Source of the DNA: DASYXT01 sp035934555
Lineage (GTDB): Bacteria > Verrucomicrobiota > Verrucomicrobiia > Limisphaerales > UBA8199
Assembly (NCBI GenBank): GCA_035934555.1
Contig: DASYXT010000055.1
Span: 1-64,000 of the forward strand
DNA length: 64,000 bases
Reading direction: 5' to 3'
A model generated the notes under the pieces. It was given only the letters and a program-made list of their open reading frames with translations. It had not been told where the DNA came from and made no database searches. This document shows, piece after piece, positions 1-7,068 of this stretch. The translations under genes and the position numbers were made by a program. Each line of letters starts with the position of its first letter. Positions within the stretch are counted from its first letter, which is position 1.

Positions 1-1
1 C

Positions 2-160
2 GCGCTTTCCATACAACTCATGGGCGATCAGCACATAGTGCATGTCTGGGACTCGTGGATTGCGGCCCGCCCGCAACGCCAGGCGGTTGTCGTGGAGCGG
101 CTGGCCGGACGTGTGCGCCGCGCGGCTGAGGAAATCTTGCGGCAGACTGGGGAGGCTTAA
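2..160 (+). CDS. C-terminal end of an unrecognised protein (partial)
   Basis: The frame is open from base 2 and ends with TAA at 158-160, leaving 52 residues (ending EEILRQTGEA). The end is rich in Arg, Ala and Glu and is probably helical. The next gene's GGAGG site (151-155) lies inside its last codons, and the next ATG is at 165, an arrangement typical of packed phage or mobile-element genes. The rest of the gene lies left of the window. Function is not recognised. Confidence 0.55.
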   Translation, partial: ALSIQLMGDQHIVHVWDSWIAARPQRQAVVVERLAGRVRRAAEEILRQTGEA

Positions 161-164
161 TTTT

Positions 165-1337
165 ATGTCATTTGACCCATACCCTAGCGGCCTTGACTGG
201 GCCAATGGCCTTGGCGGATTAATTGGAACGCCGATTAATCCCAGCCAGATCATCGCCATGGACATGACGGGGCTAATCGACATTGAATCGAAAACTCCCG
301 AGGAACTGCCGGACTCGCCGGAAATTGAGCGGGCGGAACAGGCAACGCTCACTCACCGCTTTAGCCTACCGTGGGGAGTCGCGCTGCAAAAGCTGATTGA
401 GTATGGACGTGGCACACTGCTTCAGGATTCAAGCGGTAATGTCACAAAGGTTCTATCGTGCAAAGTCCAGCGCCAACCGGGCGGCTTGGCAATCCTGATT
501 GTGGTTTCTGAGGGGTTGTCGTTTGACACCCCGCCCGACAAATTCTCAATCGTTCCGGTTGAGCTGGGATTGAACATCCTTAAGCACCCAAGGTATTTTT
601 TTGCGCTGCAAGGGGCCAACAACACCGAAGCAACGGCCAACCAATACGTCATTCGGCTGCTGCAAGACTACTTTGAAAATTCATGGCCGTTGTATAGGGA
701 CTACTTGGAAAACCGGCTCTACTGGTCTGTCGCCGCGAACATGGCGACAGCATCGCCGGTGTCCAACGGGGATGGCACTTACACCGTTACACCGCCTGGG
801 CAGATTGGGACGCCCAACACGGTAATAACGATCCCCGGAACGGATTTGGCAAAGTCGGCGGCGATGGAAATCGTCACGAAGTATTGGCGCGGCACTGAAT
901 CGCCTTATATCGTGGGGTACCAGATCACATGGAGCGCGTTTTACTTCCGACCGCCTTTTCTTAATCCGGGCGGCTACATCGAGGACCCGATTCTTCAGGC
1001 TAATCCGCAACTTCCAGCCTACTTCATTTCTCCGGACTACCCGCCAACGCTGACGAATACGATCTTCGACCGGCTGGCCGTCTATAACCCGCAATGCTAT
1101 TCCGATACCGGCTACGATACCGGAGCGGCGGTTATCTCCTGGCTGCGCAAGGCCGATCAGATTGTCGAGGAGCGAACGTGGTTTCAAGTGGACCGGATTT
1201 GGATTGGCAGTCCCGTTGGCTTCTGGGATCCCGACATTTACGCTGCCCAACATCGACCTGACGTGGTTTCCGATTACAACACGCTAACACCGGGGCCACC
1301 GCCTAACCCAAGCCAGATACCGCAACTGCAACAATGA
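165..1337 (+). CDS. Hypothetical protein, possibly a phage or element structural protein
   Basis: This is a 390-residue protein with no signal peptide or membrane segment. I chose ATG 165 over an upstream start at 42 because GGAGG lies 9 bases before it (151-155) and because the upstream extension overlaps the end of another coding frame. The protein is rich in Pro, Tyr, Asn and Thr, has a 'GDGTYTVTPPG' strand-like segment in the middle and a Pro/Gln-rich tail. It resembles phage structural or baseplate proteins in composition, but no family is recognised. It overlaps the next start by 4 bases (ATGA), so the two are probably co-transcribed. Confidence 0.65.
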   Translation: MSFDPYPSGLDWANGLGGLIGTPINPSQIIAMDMTGLIDIESKTPEELPDSPEIERAEQATLTHRFSLPWGVALQKLIEYGRGTLLQDSSGNVTKVLSCKVQRQPGGLAILIVVSEGLSFDTPPDKFSIVPVELGLNILKHPRYFFALQGANNTEATANQYVIRLLQDYFENSWPLYRDYLENRLYWSVAANMATASPVSNGDGTYTVTPPGQIGTPNTVITIPGTDLAKSAAMEIVTKYWRGTESPYIVGYQITWSAFYFRPPFLNPGGYIEDPILQANPQLPAYFISPDYPPTLTNTIFDRLAVYNPQCYSDTGYDTGAAVISWLRKADQIVEERTWFQVDRIWIGSPVGFWDPDIYAAQHRPDVVSDYNTLTPGPPPNPSQIPQLQQ

Positions 1338-2056
1338 TTATGAAAATTCTATCCTTCAACGCGCAGGACGAAAAAGATTTCTGCTTAACAGCCTGGCACG
1401 AAGCCGGCCACGCCGTGGTGGCGCGTGCCTACGCCCTAAACCCGACCCCCTTTGTGGGTGGCTTACACATGGGCGTTTGCGCATCCGCGGCGGGCACGCG
1501 CGAGCAGAACGCCGCATTGGCCTGGGGCGGCATTCTGGGCGAGGTTCTCGGCGGATTTGCCAACCCCGTCGGCGAGCCGCTCACAGTCCCCACTTGGTGG
1601 CATCACCTGTTCATGGCGGGCGGCCACGCTGAGAGGCTCTCGGCAGAGGACCGCGAGCTAATCCAGGCCGACTCGTTTTCCCTTGAGAGTTTCCGCCGCG
1701 CCTTCGACATCCTCACCGCGCGACGGCCCGAGCTGGAAGCGGCCGCCGCGCGTCTGATCGCGCAATCCCGCGAGACTGTCCTGGCCAGCCGGGGCGACCG
1801 CGACCGCGGCAATCAGCGTGTGGAACACTGGATTGCGGCGCGGCAAGAGCTGCGGGACTTCCTCACCGCCCCGGCAACACCCGTGCCCGAGGTGCCCGAC
1901 GTGGTTAGCGCAACCGCGCCGGCGCCGAACTGGGGCATCACAGCGCACGGCCTGATCACGACGGACGTCATCTGTGCGCTGGATAAGACGGGCGAGATCG
2001 AAGTTGCGAGCACGCTGGAGAACATAAGCCGGAGGATGCGGTTTGGCGCGCGCTGA
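1334..2056 (+). CDS. HEAGH-motif putative zinc metallopeptidase
   Basis: This 240-residue protein carries an HExxH zinc-peptidase motif in the form AWHEAGHAVVARAY at about residues 20-33, which resembles the active site of M41 (FtsH-type) peptidases. A later 'SAEDRELIQ' segment near residue 100 could supply the third acidic zinc ligand, as in M41 proteins; that is inference. There is no AAA ATPase domain and no membrane helix, so it would be a stand-alone soluble protein. Small HEAGH proteins of this type occur in phages and integrated elements. The start overlaps the preceding stop (ATGA); a second ATG at 1340 is also possible. The C-terminal third is Ala/Pro-rich. Confidence 0.6.
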   Translation: MIMKILSFNAQDEKDFCLTAWHEAGHAVVARAYALNPTPFVGGLHMGVCASAAGTREQNAALAWGGILGEVLGGFANPVGEPLTVPTWWHHLFMAGGHAERLSAEDRELIQADSFSLESFRRAFDILTARRPELEAAAARLIAQSRETVLASRGDRDRGNQRVEHWIAARQELRDFLTAPATPVPEVPDVVSATAPAPNWGITAHGLITTDVICALDKTGEIEVASTLENISRRMRFGAR

Positions 2057-2237
2057 GGCCAAGCACCGCCGCTCGCTTTGTCCGTGCGGCCAGCGTGCCG
2101 TTGCCTGGCGGGCCGGCCCGGTATGCGCCCGGTGCCTCGAATGGGAGCGCCGCCACTTCATGCGCGAGGCGAAGAAAGAACGCCAGTGCATCCCCTTGGG
2201 TGAAGCCGTGGAAGCCAGCGCCCGGGCTACGCAATAG
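2043..2237 (+). CDS. Small zinc-finger-like protein
   Basis: This 64-residue basic protein begins at a TTG (2043) with GGAGG at 2031-2035, seven bases upstream. It has a C-x-C-G ... C-x2-C pattern (CPCGQ near residue 13, CARC near residue 28), consistent with a small zinc ribbon. It overlaps the end of the HEAGH gene by 14 bases in another frame, as is common in compact phage gene strings. The function is unknown; DNA binding is one possibility. Confidence 0.5.
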   Translation: MARAEAKHRRSLCPCGQRAVAWRAGPVCARCLEWERRHFMREAKKERQCIPLGEAVEASARATQ

Positions 2238-2328
2238 ACTGCCTGCCGTTTCGCTTTTGCCCCCACCATACCACCGCACCCCGGCGATCAAAACGCGTCC
2301 TAGGGCCAATGGGCGCTTCCCTGGTTGA

Positions 2329-2538
2329 ATGGCCGAGCGCAAAATGGGCGAGATGCTGCTGGCGACGGAAAGGGCGAAGCCTCCCGGGGACAACCAACAC
2401 AGAAAGAAGGATCGGTCACCTGTCATTACCGAAGCTCCCACCCTCTCCGCCCTCGGCCTGGCCAAGAACGAAAGCGCAGCGGCGCAAAAGGCTGGCCAAG
2501 CTGCCGCACGGCTGCCCTCGCTCACCGCTGGGGGCTAG
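2329..2538 (+). pseudogene. Truncated plasmid/phage-type protein fragment
   Basis: The 69-residue frame begins AERKMGEMLLATERAK and continues with a Thr-x-Ser-Ala-Leu-Gly-Leu-Ala-Lys-x-Glu-Ser stretch. It matches my memory of a pattern in ParB-related or methyltransferase-associated proteins of phages and conjugative elements ('ArRkxGELLa.meka', then 'tLadLGisKkqSs.aQKLA'). A stop codon directly precedes the ATG (2326-2328), so the N-terminal half is missing. The frame then decays after 'AAAQKAGQAAARL' where the family normally continues. It is most likely a remnant of a mobile-element gene. Confidence 0.45.
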
Positions 2539-2890
2539 GAGAGGCGATTCATGCCCCGGAGGTGCCCGCATACCATCCGCGAATCAAAAATCGCTCCTGG
2601 GGCAAAAGGGCGGACCAATCACAAACAGACATAAGCAGAGTGAGACGGTTTTTGGTTTGTTGACCGCACCAAAGGTCCACCAAACATTTTGCCCGTTTAC
2701 GCTGGCCCCAAACATGCCCCAAACATGCCCGGAGACACCAAAGGTTCCCAAACATTTTTCTTGCTCTGCCTTGCTCTAGTTGTGAATAAACGCTTGCATT
2801 TACCGGGGTGTTGCTCCATTGTTGCGGCATGGTATGTAGCAACTAGACACAACGGAACGCAACTATGCAAAACGACGAAAGTAGCTATTC
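2539..2890. other. Non-coding gap with direct repeats at the element boundary
   Basis: No convincing gene is seen. The right half is more AT-rich than its surroundings and carries repeated CCAAACAT words and two 24-base imperfect direct repeats (separate entry). It lies between the mobile-element-like genes and the chromosomal membrane-protein gene, so it may be the junction of the element. Confidence 0.5.
2667..2759. repeat. Imperfect 24-base direct repeats with four CCAAACAT words
   Basis: Bases 2667-2690 and 2736-2759 are imperfect direct repeats of the pattern CACCAAAGGT(T/C)C..CAAACATTTT. The word CCAAACAT occurs at 2680, 2708, 2719 and 2748. Spacings are 28, 11 and 29 bases. They could be binding sites for a recombinase, replication protein or regulator of the neighbouring element; that is inference. 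Confidence 0.5.
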
Positions 2891-5422
2891 TCAATGTTCG
2901 AATCCATGCCGGACAGCCACCTGGGTGTAATTGCTGCCAAACCCCACATCGGCCCAGCAACTGAAGACAGAGGTGCTTTGCTTCTCCCCGGCGAGAACTG
3001 TTCTTAACGCCAACGTCCGCCCGGTGCCCTCGGGCAGCGGCAGGCAAAATGATCTGAGCCTATTCTGCTGGGGAGTCGGACCTGGCGCGATCGGCTCGGC
3101 ATGCAGCAAACGAGACTCGCGTCCAGGTTCCAGCAGTTCGATCCGAAATTCAACGGTTGTGTTGGGGTGTGAAAAATCACTCGCATCCGCGAAGCCAAAG
3201 CGGCCGGTGATTTGCGTTACTCCAGCGGGAACTTTGAATTCGACCGATGCGCCGGGCGGCGCCAGCAACGCCGGCTGGCCCTCAACTGGCAGGATGACGT
3301 TCTGACCCGCAACCACATCCAACGGTCGGATCTTGCGGCCGTTGGCCTGAAGCGCAGGTTTACCTTTGTAAATCACGACTGTGTTTGTAAGGCCTGAAAT
3401 CTTCGACGGCGCAACCGCGAAACCGGGGAACTTCAGTTTCTGGAGCTCGGCCGAGGCCGATTGGCCTATTGGTTTTTCGATCCGGTAAAGGCGGTAATGA
3501 ATAGCTGCCTGCCACCAGGTTTCTGCTGCTGGGTCCAATTCCACACTGTAACCTTTGGGTCGCTGGACAGCGTGCCCGGTGCACAACTCGACCACGTCGC
3601 CATTGCCCAGAAGAAATGGACTGGCCAGAAAACCGGCGGAAAGCATTGGCGCCGGCGCATCGAACTCGGCCCCCTGCGCGCAACCGTCCGCGCCAATCAC
3701 CTTGAGCCGCACCTGGGCCGGCCGGTAGAAGAACTCCCGCACCCGGCCGGCCAACGTCGGTTCCAGGTCCACCTCCATCCAAACGTTGGCGTCGGTTTCC
3801 GGCAGAAGAATGGGCGTGCCGGTCGGGACGGTGCCTTGGCGCAACAAAGTCAGTTTGGGAGTAGACCATGGGGCTGATTTGAACAGGAGGAACGAGCCTT
3901 CGCCATCCACCAGTTGATAATTCATCAACACGTCCCGTAACAGCAGGGCATCGTCCAGAGCGGGAACGCGCGCATCCAAAGCGGACAGGCCGAATAAAAC
4001 AAACTGCGGGCGGTCGCTGTGCGCAAAATGCTCTTCATTGAGGCGCATCAGTTCGGGGTTGTAGGCGGCGTAGCTTTGAAACATTGGCCGCGGGTTGTAA
4101 TTGAGGTTATTAAAAGTCGCGTAGGCCTGCGCCCATCCAAACACATCGGCTGTCGCGTGGCCAACCCGGGCGTCAATTTGCGGCAGCCGGTTCGTTTCGC
4201 GTTCCAGTTCGAAGGCCTTGCTCAACGCAGCGATTTGCCCGCCCGGGTTCATCAACCACTTCATGTTCTCGGAAACCTGGCGTGCCGGCCGCCGGAGGCA
4301 ATATTCGAGGTAGCCGGGAAAAAACATTTGCTGGAGCACGTACGCCGCCGCGACAGAGCATACGACGCCCAGTGCACGAGCCAACTCCCTCGGCACCTTA
4401 CGCTCCGTCGGCAATGCTTCCAAAGCGACGAGCAGCACCGGCACGAAAAACAAATAGAACTCCACGTGATACCGATCGGCCCGCACGAAACCGTGTTTCC
4501 ATGTCAGGAACAGGAATCCCGTCAGCCAGGAGAAGAGCAGCAGCCGGCGCGCGCCACGGTAGTCGTCAGATACTCCGTAAGCGGAAAACGTTCGCAACCC
4601 TACCGTGACCAGGGCAACTCCACCGATCAGAACGCCGCCCCACAACGCGCTCTGAGGACAATCCGTAGCCATGGCTTGGGCGAATCCGCTGCAGAGCGGG
4701 GTGACAGACTTCGCATAGGCGAGCAAATGCGACCACGCCTGGCCCGCGGCAATCCAGCCCGCCAGGACGGCCGCACCAAACCCGCTCAGCACCCCAAGGC
4801 TCAGACCTTTGCGGCCGCGCAACGCCAAGTCAGCCGCGACGGCCCCCACGCACAGACCACCGCTGATGAAATACGTGAGTTTCACCAGCACGCCGAGCGC
4901 GGCGATCCCCGCGAAAATAATGGTCCACCACTTCAGTTGCGGGCCGTCTTCCAATACGCACAGCAGGCCCCAGCCAAGCAGGCCCAGGTTCAGCAGCACA
5001 TCCGCGCCGGAATGAGTATTGGCGGCCACCAGCACAAATATCCCGAGCAGCAAGGCACTCCATAGGAGGCGCAACCGCAGCGCCAACAAGCTCAACCCGA
5101 ACGCCGTCATCCAGCAGAGCAGCCCCGCAGTCACAAGGCGCGATATCGCCTCTCCTGGCGAGAAGAGGGATGTCACCAGATAACCCAGGGGACCGTAGGT
5201 GAAAACAAGGTCGGTCCCGAACTGCAGTTGATGAGCGTGGGCATAGTCCAGAACAGAGCACCAGGAAGAGTCCACATCGGTTTTGGGGCAGATGTGCGGC
5301 GGTGAGGCGCAGACCAAGGTAAGACCGAGGGCCATCACCGAGGCTAAAGCGACGCGAAGCCACGGCCGCACCACGCCAGGATTGGGCGTCGGCACGTCCG
5401 CGGGATGTTCGACCCGGGTCAC
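2891..5422 (-). CDS. Large polytopic membrane protein, possibly GT-C-like
   Basis: This 843-residue protein has a hydrophobic N-terminal half with roughly ten predicted helices (about residues 25-360) followed by a soluble, probably extracytoplasmic C-terminal half of about 450 residues. The layout of a many-helix domain, an early 'DVDSSWCSVLDYAHAHQLQFGTDLVFTYGPLGY' type acidic/aromatic loop, and a soluble tail resembles GT-C glycosyltransferases and related uncharacterised membrane proteins, but I do not recognise a family. It is transcribed away from the lipoprotein gene at 5611. The last codons lie against the repeat-rich gap that ends the mobile-element region. Confidence 0.75.
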   Translation of the reverse strand: MTRVEHPADVPTPNPGVVRPWLRVALASVMALGLTLVCASPPHICPKTDVDSSWCSVLDYAHAHQLQFGTDLVFTYGPLGYLVTSLFSPGEAISRLVTAGLLCWMTAFGLSLLALRLRLLWSALLLGIFVLVAANTHSGADVLLNLGLLGWGLLCVLEDGPQLKWWTIIFAGIAALGVLVKLTYFISGGLCVGAVAADLALRGRKGLSLGVLSGFGAAVLAGWIAAGQAWSHLLAYAKSVTPLCSGFAQAMATDCPQSALWGGVLIGGVALVTVGLRTFSAYGVSDDYRGARRLLLFSWLTGFLFLTWKHGFVRADRYHVEFYLFFVPVLLVALEALPTERKVPRELARALGVVCSVAAAYVLQQMFFPGYLEYCLRRPARQVSENMKWLMNPGGQIAALSKAFELERETNRLPQIDARVGHATADVFGWAQAYATFNNLNYNPRPMFQSYAAYNPELMRLNEEHFAHSDRPQFVLFGLSALDARVPALDDALLLRDVLMNYQLVDGEGSFLLFKSAPWSTPKLTLLRQGTVPTGTPILLPETDANVWMEVDLEPTLAGRVREFFYRPAQVRLKVIGADGCAQGAEFDAPAPMLSAGFLASPFLLGNGDVVELCTGHAVQRPKGYSVELDPAAETWWQAAIHYRLYRIEKPIGQSASAELQKLKFPGFAVAPSKISGLTNTVVIYKGKPALQANGRKIRPLDVVAGQNVILPVEGQPALLAPPGASVEFKVPAGVTQITGRFGFADASDFSHPNTTVEFRIELLEPGRESRLLHAEPIAPGPTPQQNRLRSFCLPLPEGTGRTLALRTVLAGEKQSTSVFSCWADVGFGSNYTQVAVRHGFEH

Positions 5423-5610
5423 GGGCTGCCACTGGTAGCACCCTTTATGCCAAGGTCCGCATTCCTCTGCACTTGATCAGCGCAGCTATTCAACCTTAAC
5501 GCCCCCGCCCCACTTACCGGCCGCACAATCGGCTTCCGCGCGCCGGTTCTTCAGGTAGGAACAGGCATAGACCCCATTTCCCAATGGGGTTACGGCACTA
5601 GGTTAAGAGC

Positions 5611-6129
5611 ATGAAGAGTTCTGTTCTGAGTTTGTTGGCCGCGACGGCTTTAGTCGCGGGCTGTAATCAAAGCGTCCAAACCGCGTCGGAGAAGTTCAAC
5701 GCGCTGCCGCCGCCAGTCCAAAAAACCGCCCGAGTCCAGGCCCCGGATGCGGAGATCGTCGGTGTATCCAAAACCACTGAAAACGGCCGCGAGGGCTACG
5801 AGGTGACGTTCCAGGGCCAGGGCAGCAGCAACCCGAAGGTGTTTGTGGCGCCGGATGGCACTTTGCTGAGCAGCGATTTTACCAAAACTCCAGGGTTAGT
5901 GGACAAGCTGCTCACGCCGACCGGGGCGACTGGCACCCCGTTCAGCTCTCTGCCCGAACCGGTGCAGAAGACGATTCAGGCCCAGGCGCCCAAAGGCCAA
6001 GTTGCCGATATCTCGCGCACGACTGAGAATGGCCGTGTGATTTACAAGGTCGAGGTAAAGGATCAAGGCAAGGACCAGACCATTGAAGTGGCCCAGGACG
6101 GCACGCTGGTGCAGAACCTGGCGAAGTAA
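5611..6129 (+). CDS. Lipoprotein with two PepSY-like repeats
   Basis: This 172-residue protein has a lipoprotein signal with lipobox LVAGC (Cys18). The rest is an internal duplication: two units of about 55 residues, each starting (A/S)LP.PVQKT..AQAP and containing TTENGR..Y.V, ending in DGTLL/DGTLV. The pattern resembles PepSY/PepSY-like domains, which in other bacteria occur in periplasmic inhibitors or regulators. It is probably anchored to a membrane and faces the periplasm. A hairpin terminator follows at 6190-6214. Confidence 0.8.
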   Translation: MKSSVLSLLAATALVAGCNQSVQTASEKFNALPPPVQKTARVQAPDAEIVGVSKTTENGREGYEVTFQGQGSSNPKVFVAPDGTLLSSDFTKTPGLVDKLLTPTGATGTPFSSLPEPVQKTIQAQAPKGQVADISRTTENGRVIYKVEVKDQGKDQTIEVAQDGTLVQNLAK

Positions 6130-6189
6130 TACGCGGTCGGTTGAAGCGGTTGGGATAACCAGTCGCAAAGCGCAGATGTAAACAAAAAG

Positions 6190-6214
6190 GGGCGGCCTCC
6201 TCGGGCCGCCCTTT
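6190..6214 (+). terminator. Rho-independent terminator after the lipoprotein gene
   Basis: A perfect 8-bp GC stem (6190-6197 with 6204-6211) with a 6-base loop is followed by a short T tract. The A-run before it could allow weak termination from the other side, but the gene facing it ends further right at 6415. Confidence 0.75.
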
Positions 6215-6414
6215 GGCTGCGGCGAGCACGCGCTACCCTTCGATGTTTGTTGAAGCGCGTTCTCTTCAACCGCAGCCGATTCAAGACGGCCCCACGCTAC
6301 TCCCTGCGCTCAGTCAGCGATAGCCGGGAAATTCCTCAACGAAGCCCGGGGGGTTCACCGGGATCAGGGAATGCTGAACTAACTGGAATGATGCAATGAT
6401 GGAGCGGGAACCTC

Positions 6415-7068
6415 CTACCAATCTTTCAGCGGCCGGCGCGGGTCGATGGGTTTGCTATCGGGCTTGAGCTGCAGGAGTTTTTCGTCGGCTTTTTGCGCGT
6501 CGAGGAGCTGGCGGGCTTGTTCGGGGGTCATCTCGCCGGCGGCAGCGGCTTCCTCGGCGTCCTGCTGCTGGTCCTTTTGTTCCTTGGATTGGTCGGGCGA
6601 GTTGGCGGCCTGGGCTTTTTGGGGTTGCTGCTTTTGTTGCTCCTGTTGCGCGCGCGCCGCCTGTTGCTGCTTTTGGTCCTCCTGCTTTTGCTGCTGCGCG
6701 GATTGATTCTGCTGCTGGTTTTGTTGTGATTTGCCCTTTTGGTCTTGCTGCTTCTGGTCCTGCGACTGCTGCTGACCCGATTGCTGTTTTTGGTCCTTCT
6801 TATCCTGCTGCTCGGATTGCTGTTGGTTTTGTTGCTGTTGTTGTTGTTGTTGCTGCTGTTCTTCTTTCTTGAGCAACGTGGCCAGCGCGTTCAGTTGCGG
6901 GTCAGCAGGGAACTGTTGCAGCCCCGTGAGAACCTGCGCTTGGGCGTCCTTTTTCTTGCCCCAAATGTACAGTTGTGCGCCGCGGTGGAAGTAATCGTCC
7001 GCCGTTTGGGCGCGGCCGGCAACTGCGCCCAGCAGCAAGCTAAGGCTTAGCAGGAGGGTTTTGGACAC
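6415..7068 (-). CDS. Exported Gln-rich TPR-like protein, last gene of the MoxR/Bat operon
   Basis: This 217-residue protein has a Sec signal peptide ending near 'GRAQ' (residue 21), one or two helical TPR-like segments (about 22-65, 'YFHRGAQLYIWGKKKDAQAQ'), then about 100 residues dominated by Gln, Lys, Asp and Glu, and finally a short helix (MTPEQARQLLDAQ). The Gln-rich stretch is coded largely by CAG/CAA runs. It overlaps the end of the BatB-like gene by 29 bases, so translation is probably coupled. Such Gln/Glu-rich linkers are common in BatC/BatE-type proteins. A direct role is unknown; it is likely periplasmic. Confidence 0.7.
   Translation of the reverse strand: MSKTLLLSLSLLLGAVAGRAQTADDYFHRGAQLYIWGKKKDAQAQVLTGLQQFPADPQLNALATLLKKEEQQQQQQQQQQNQQQSEQQDKKDQKQQSGQQQSQDQKQQDQKGKSQQNQQQNQSAQQQKQEDQKQQQAARAQQEQQKQQPQKAQAANSPDQSKEQKDQQQDAEEAAAAGEMTPEQARQLLDAQKADEKLLQLKPDSKPIDPRRPLKDW

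Noticed and set aside
2309..2779. 156-residue open frame across the element boundary
   Set aside because: It is Pro/Arg-rich, out of phase with the recognisable fragment at 2329-2538, and its end is made of the CCAAACAT repeats.
2880..2915. tRNA-like T-arm 'GTTCGAATCC' on the plus strand, with GGCATGG at 2826 and CCATGCC at 2904
   Set aside because: The T-stem does not pair (two mismatches of five), and the possible acceptor arms are wrongly placed relative to the T-loop. The stretch overlaps the end of the membrane-protein gene.
4019..5065. Long plus-strand open frame (348 residues)
   Set aside because: It lies antisense to the membrane-protein gene, is rich in Arg, His and Gln, and has no family character. 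It is a shadow of high-GC coding DNA.
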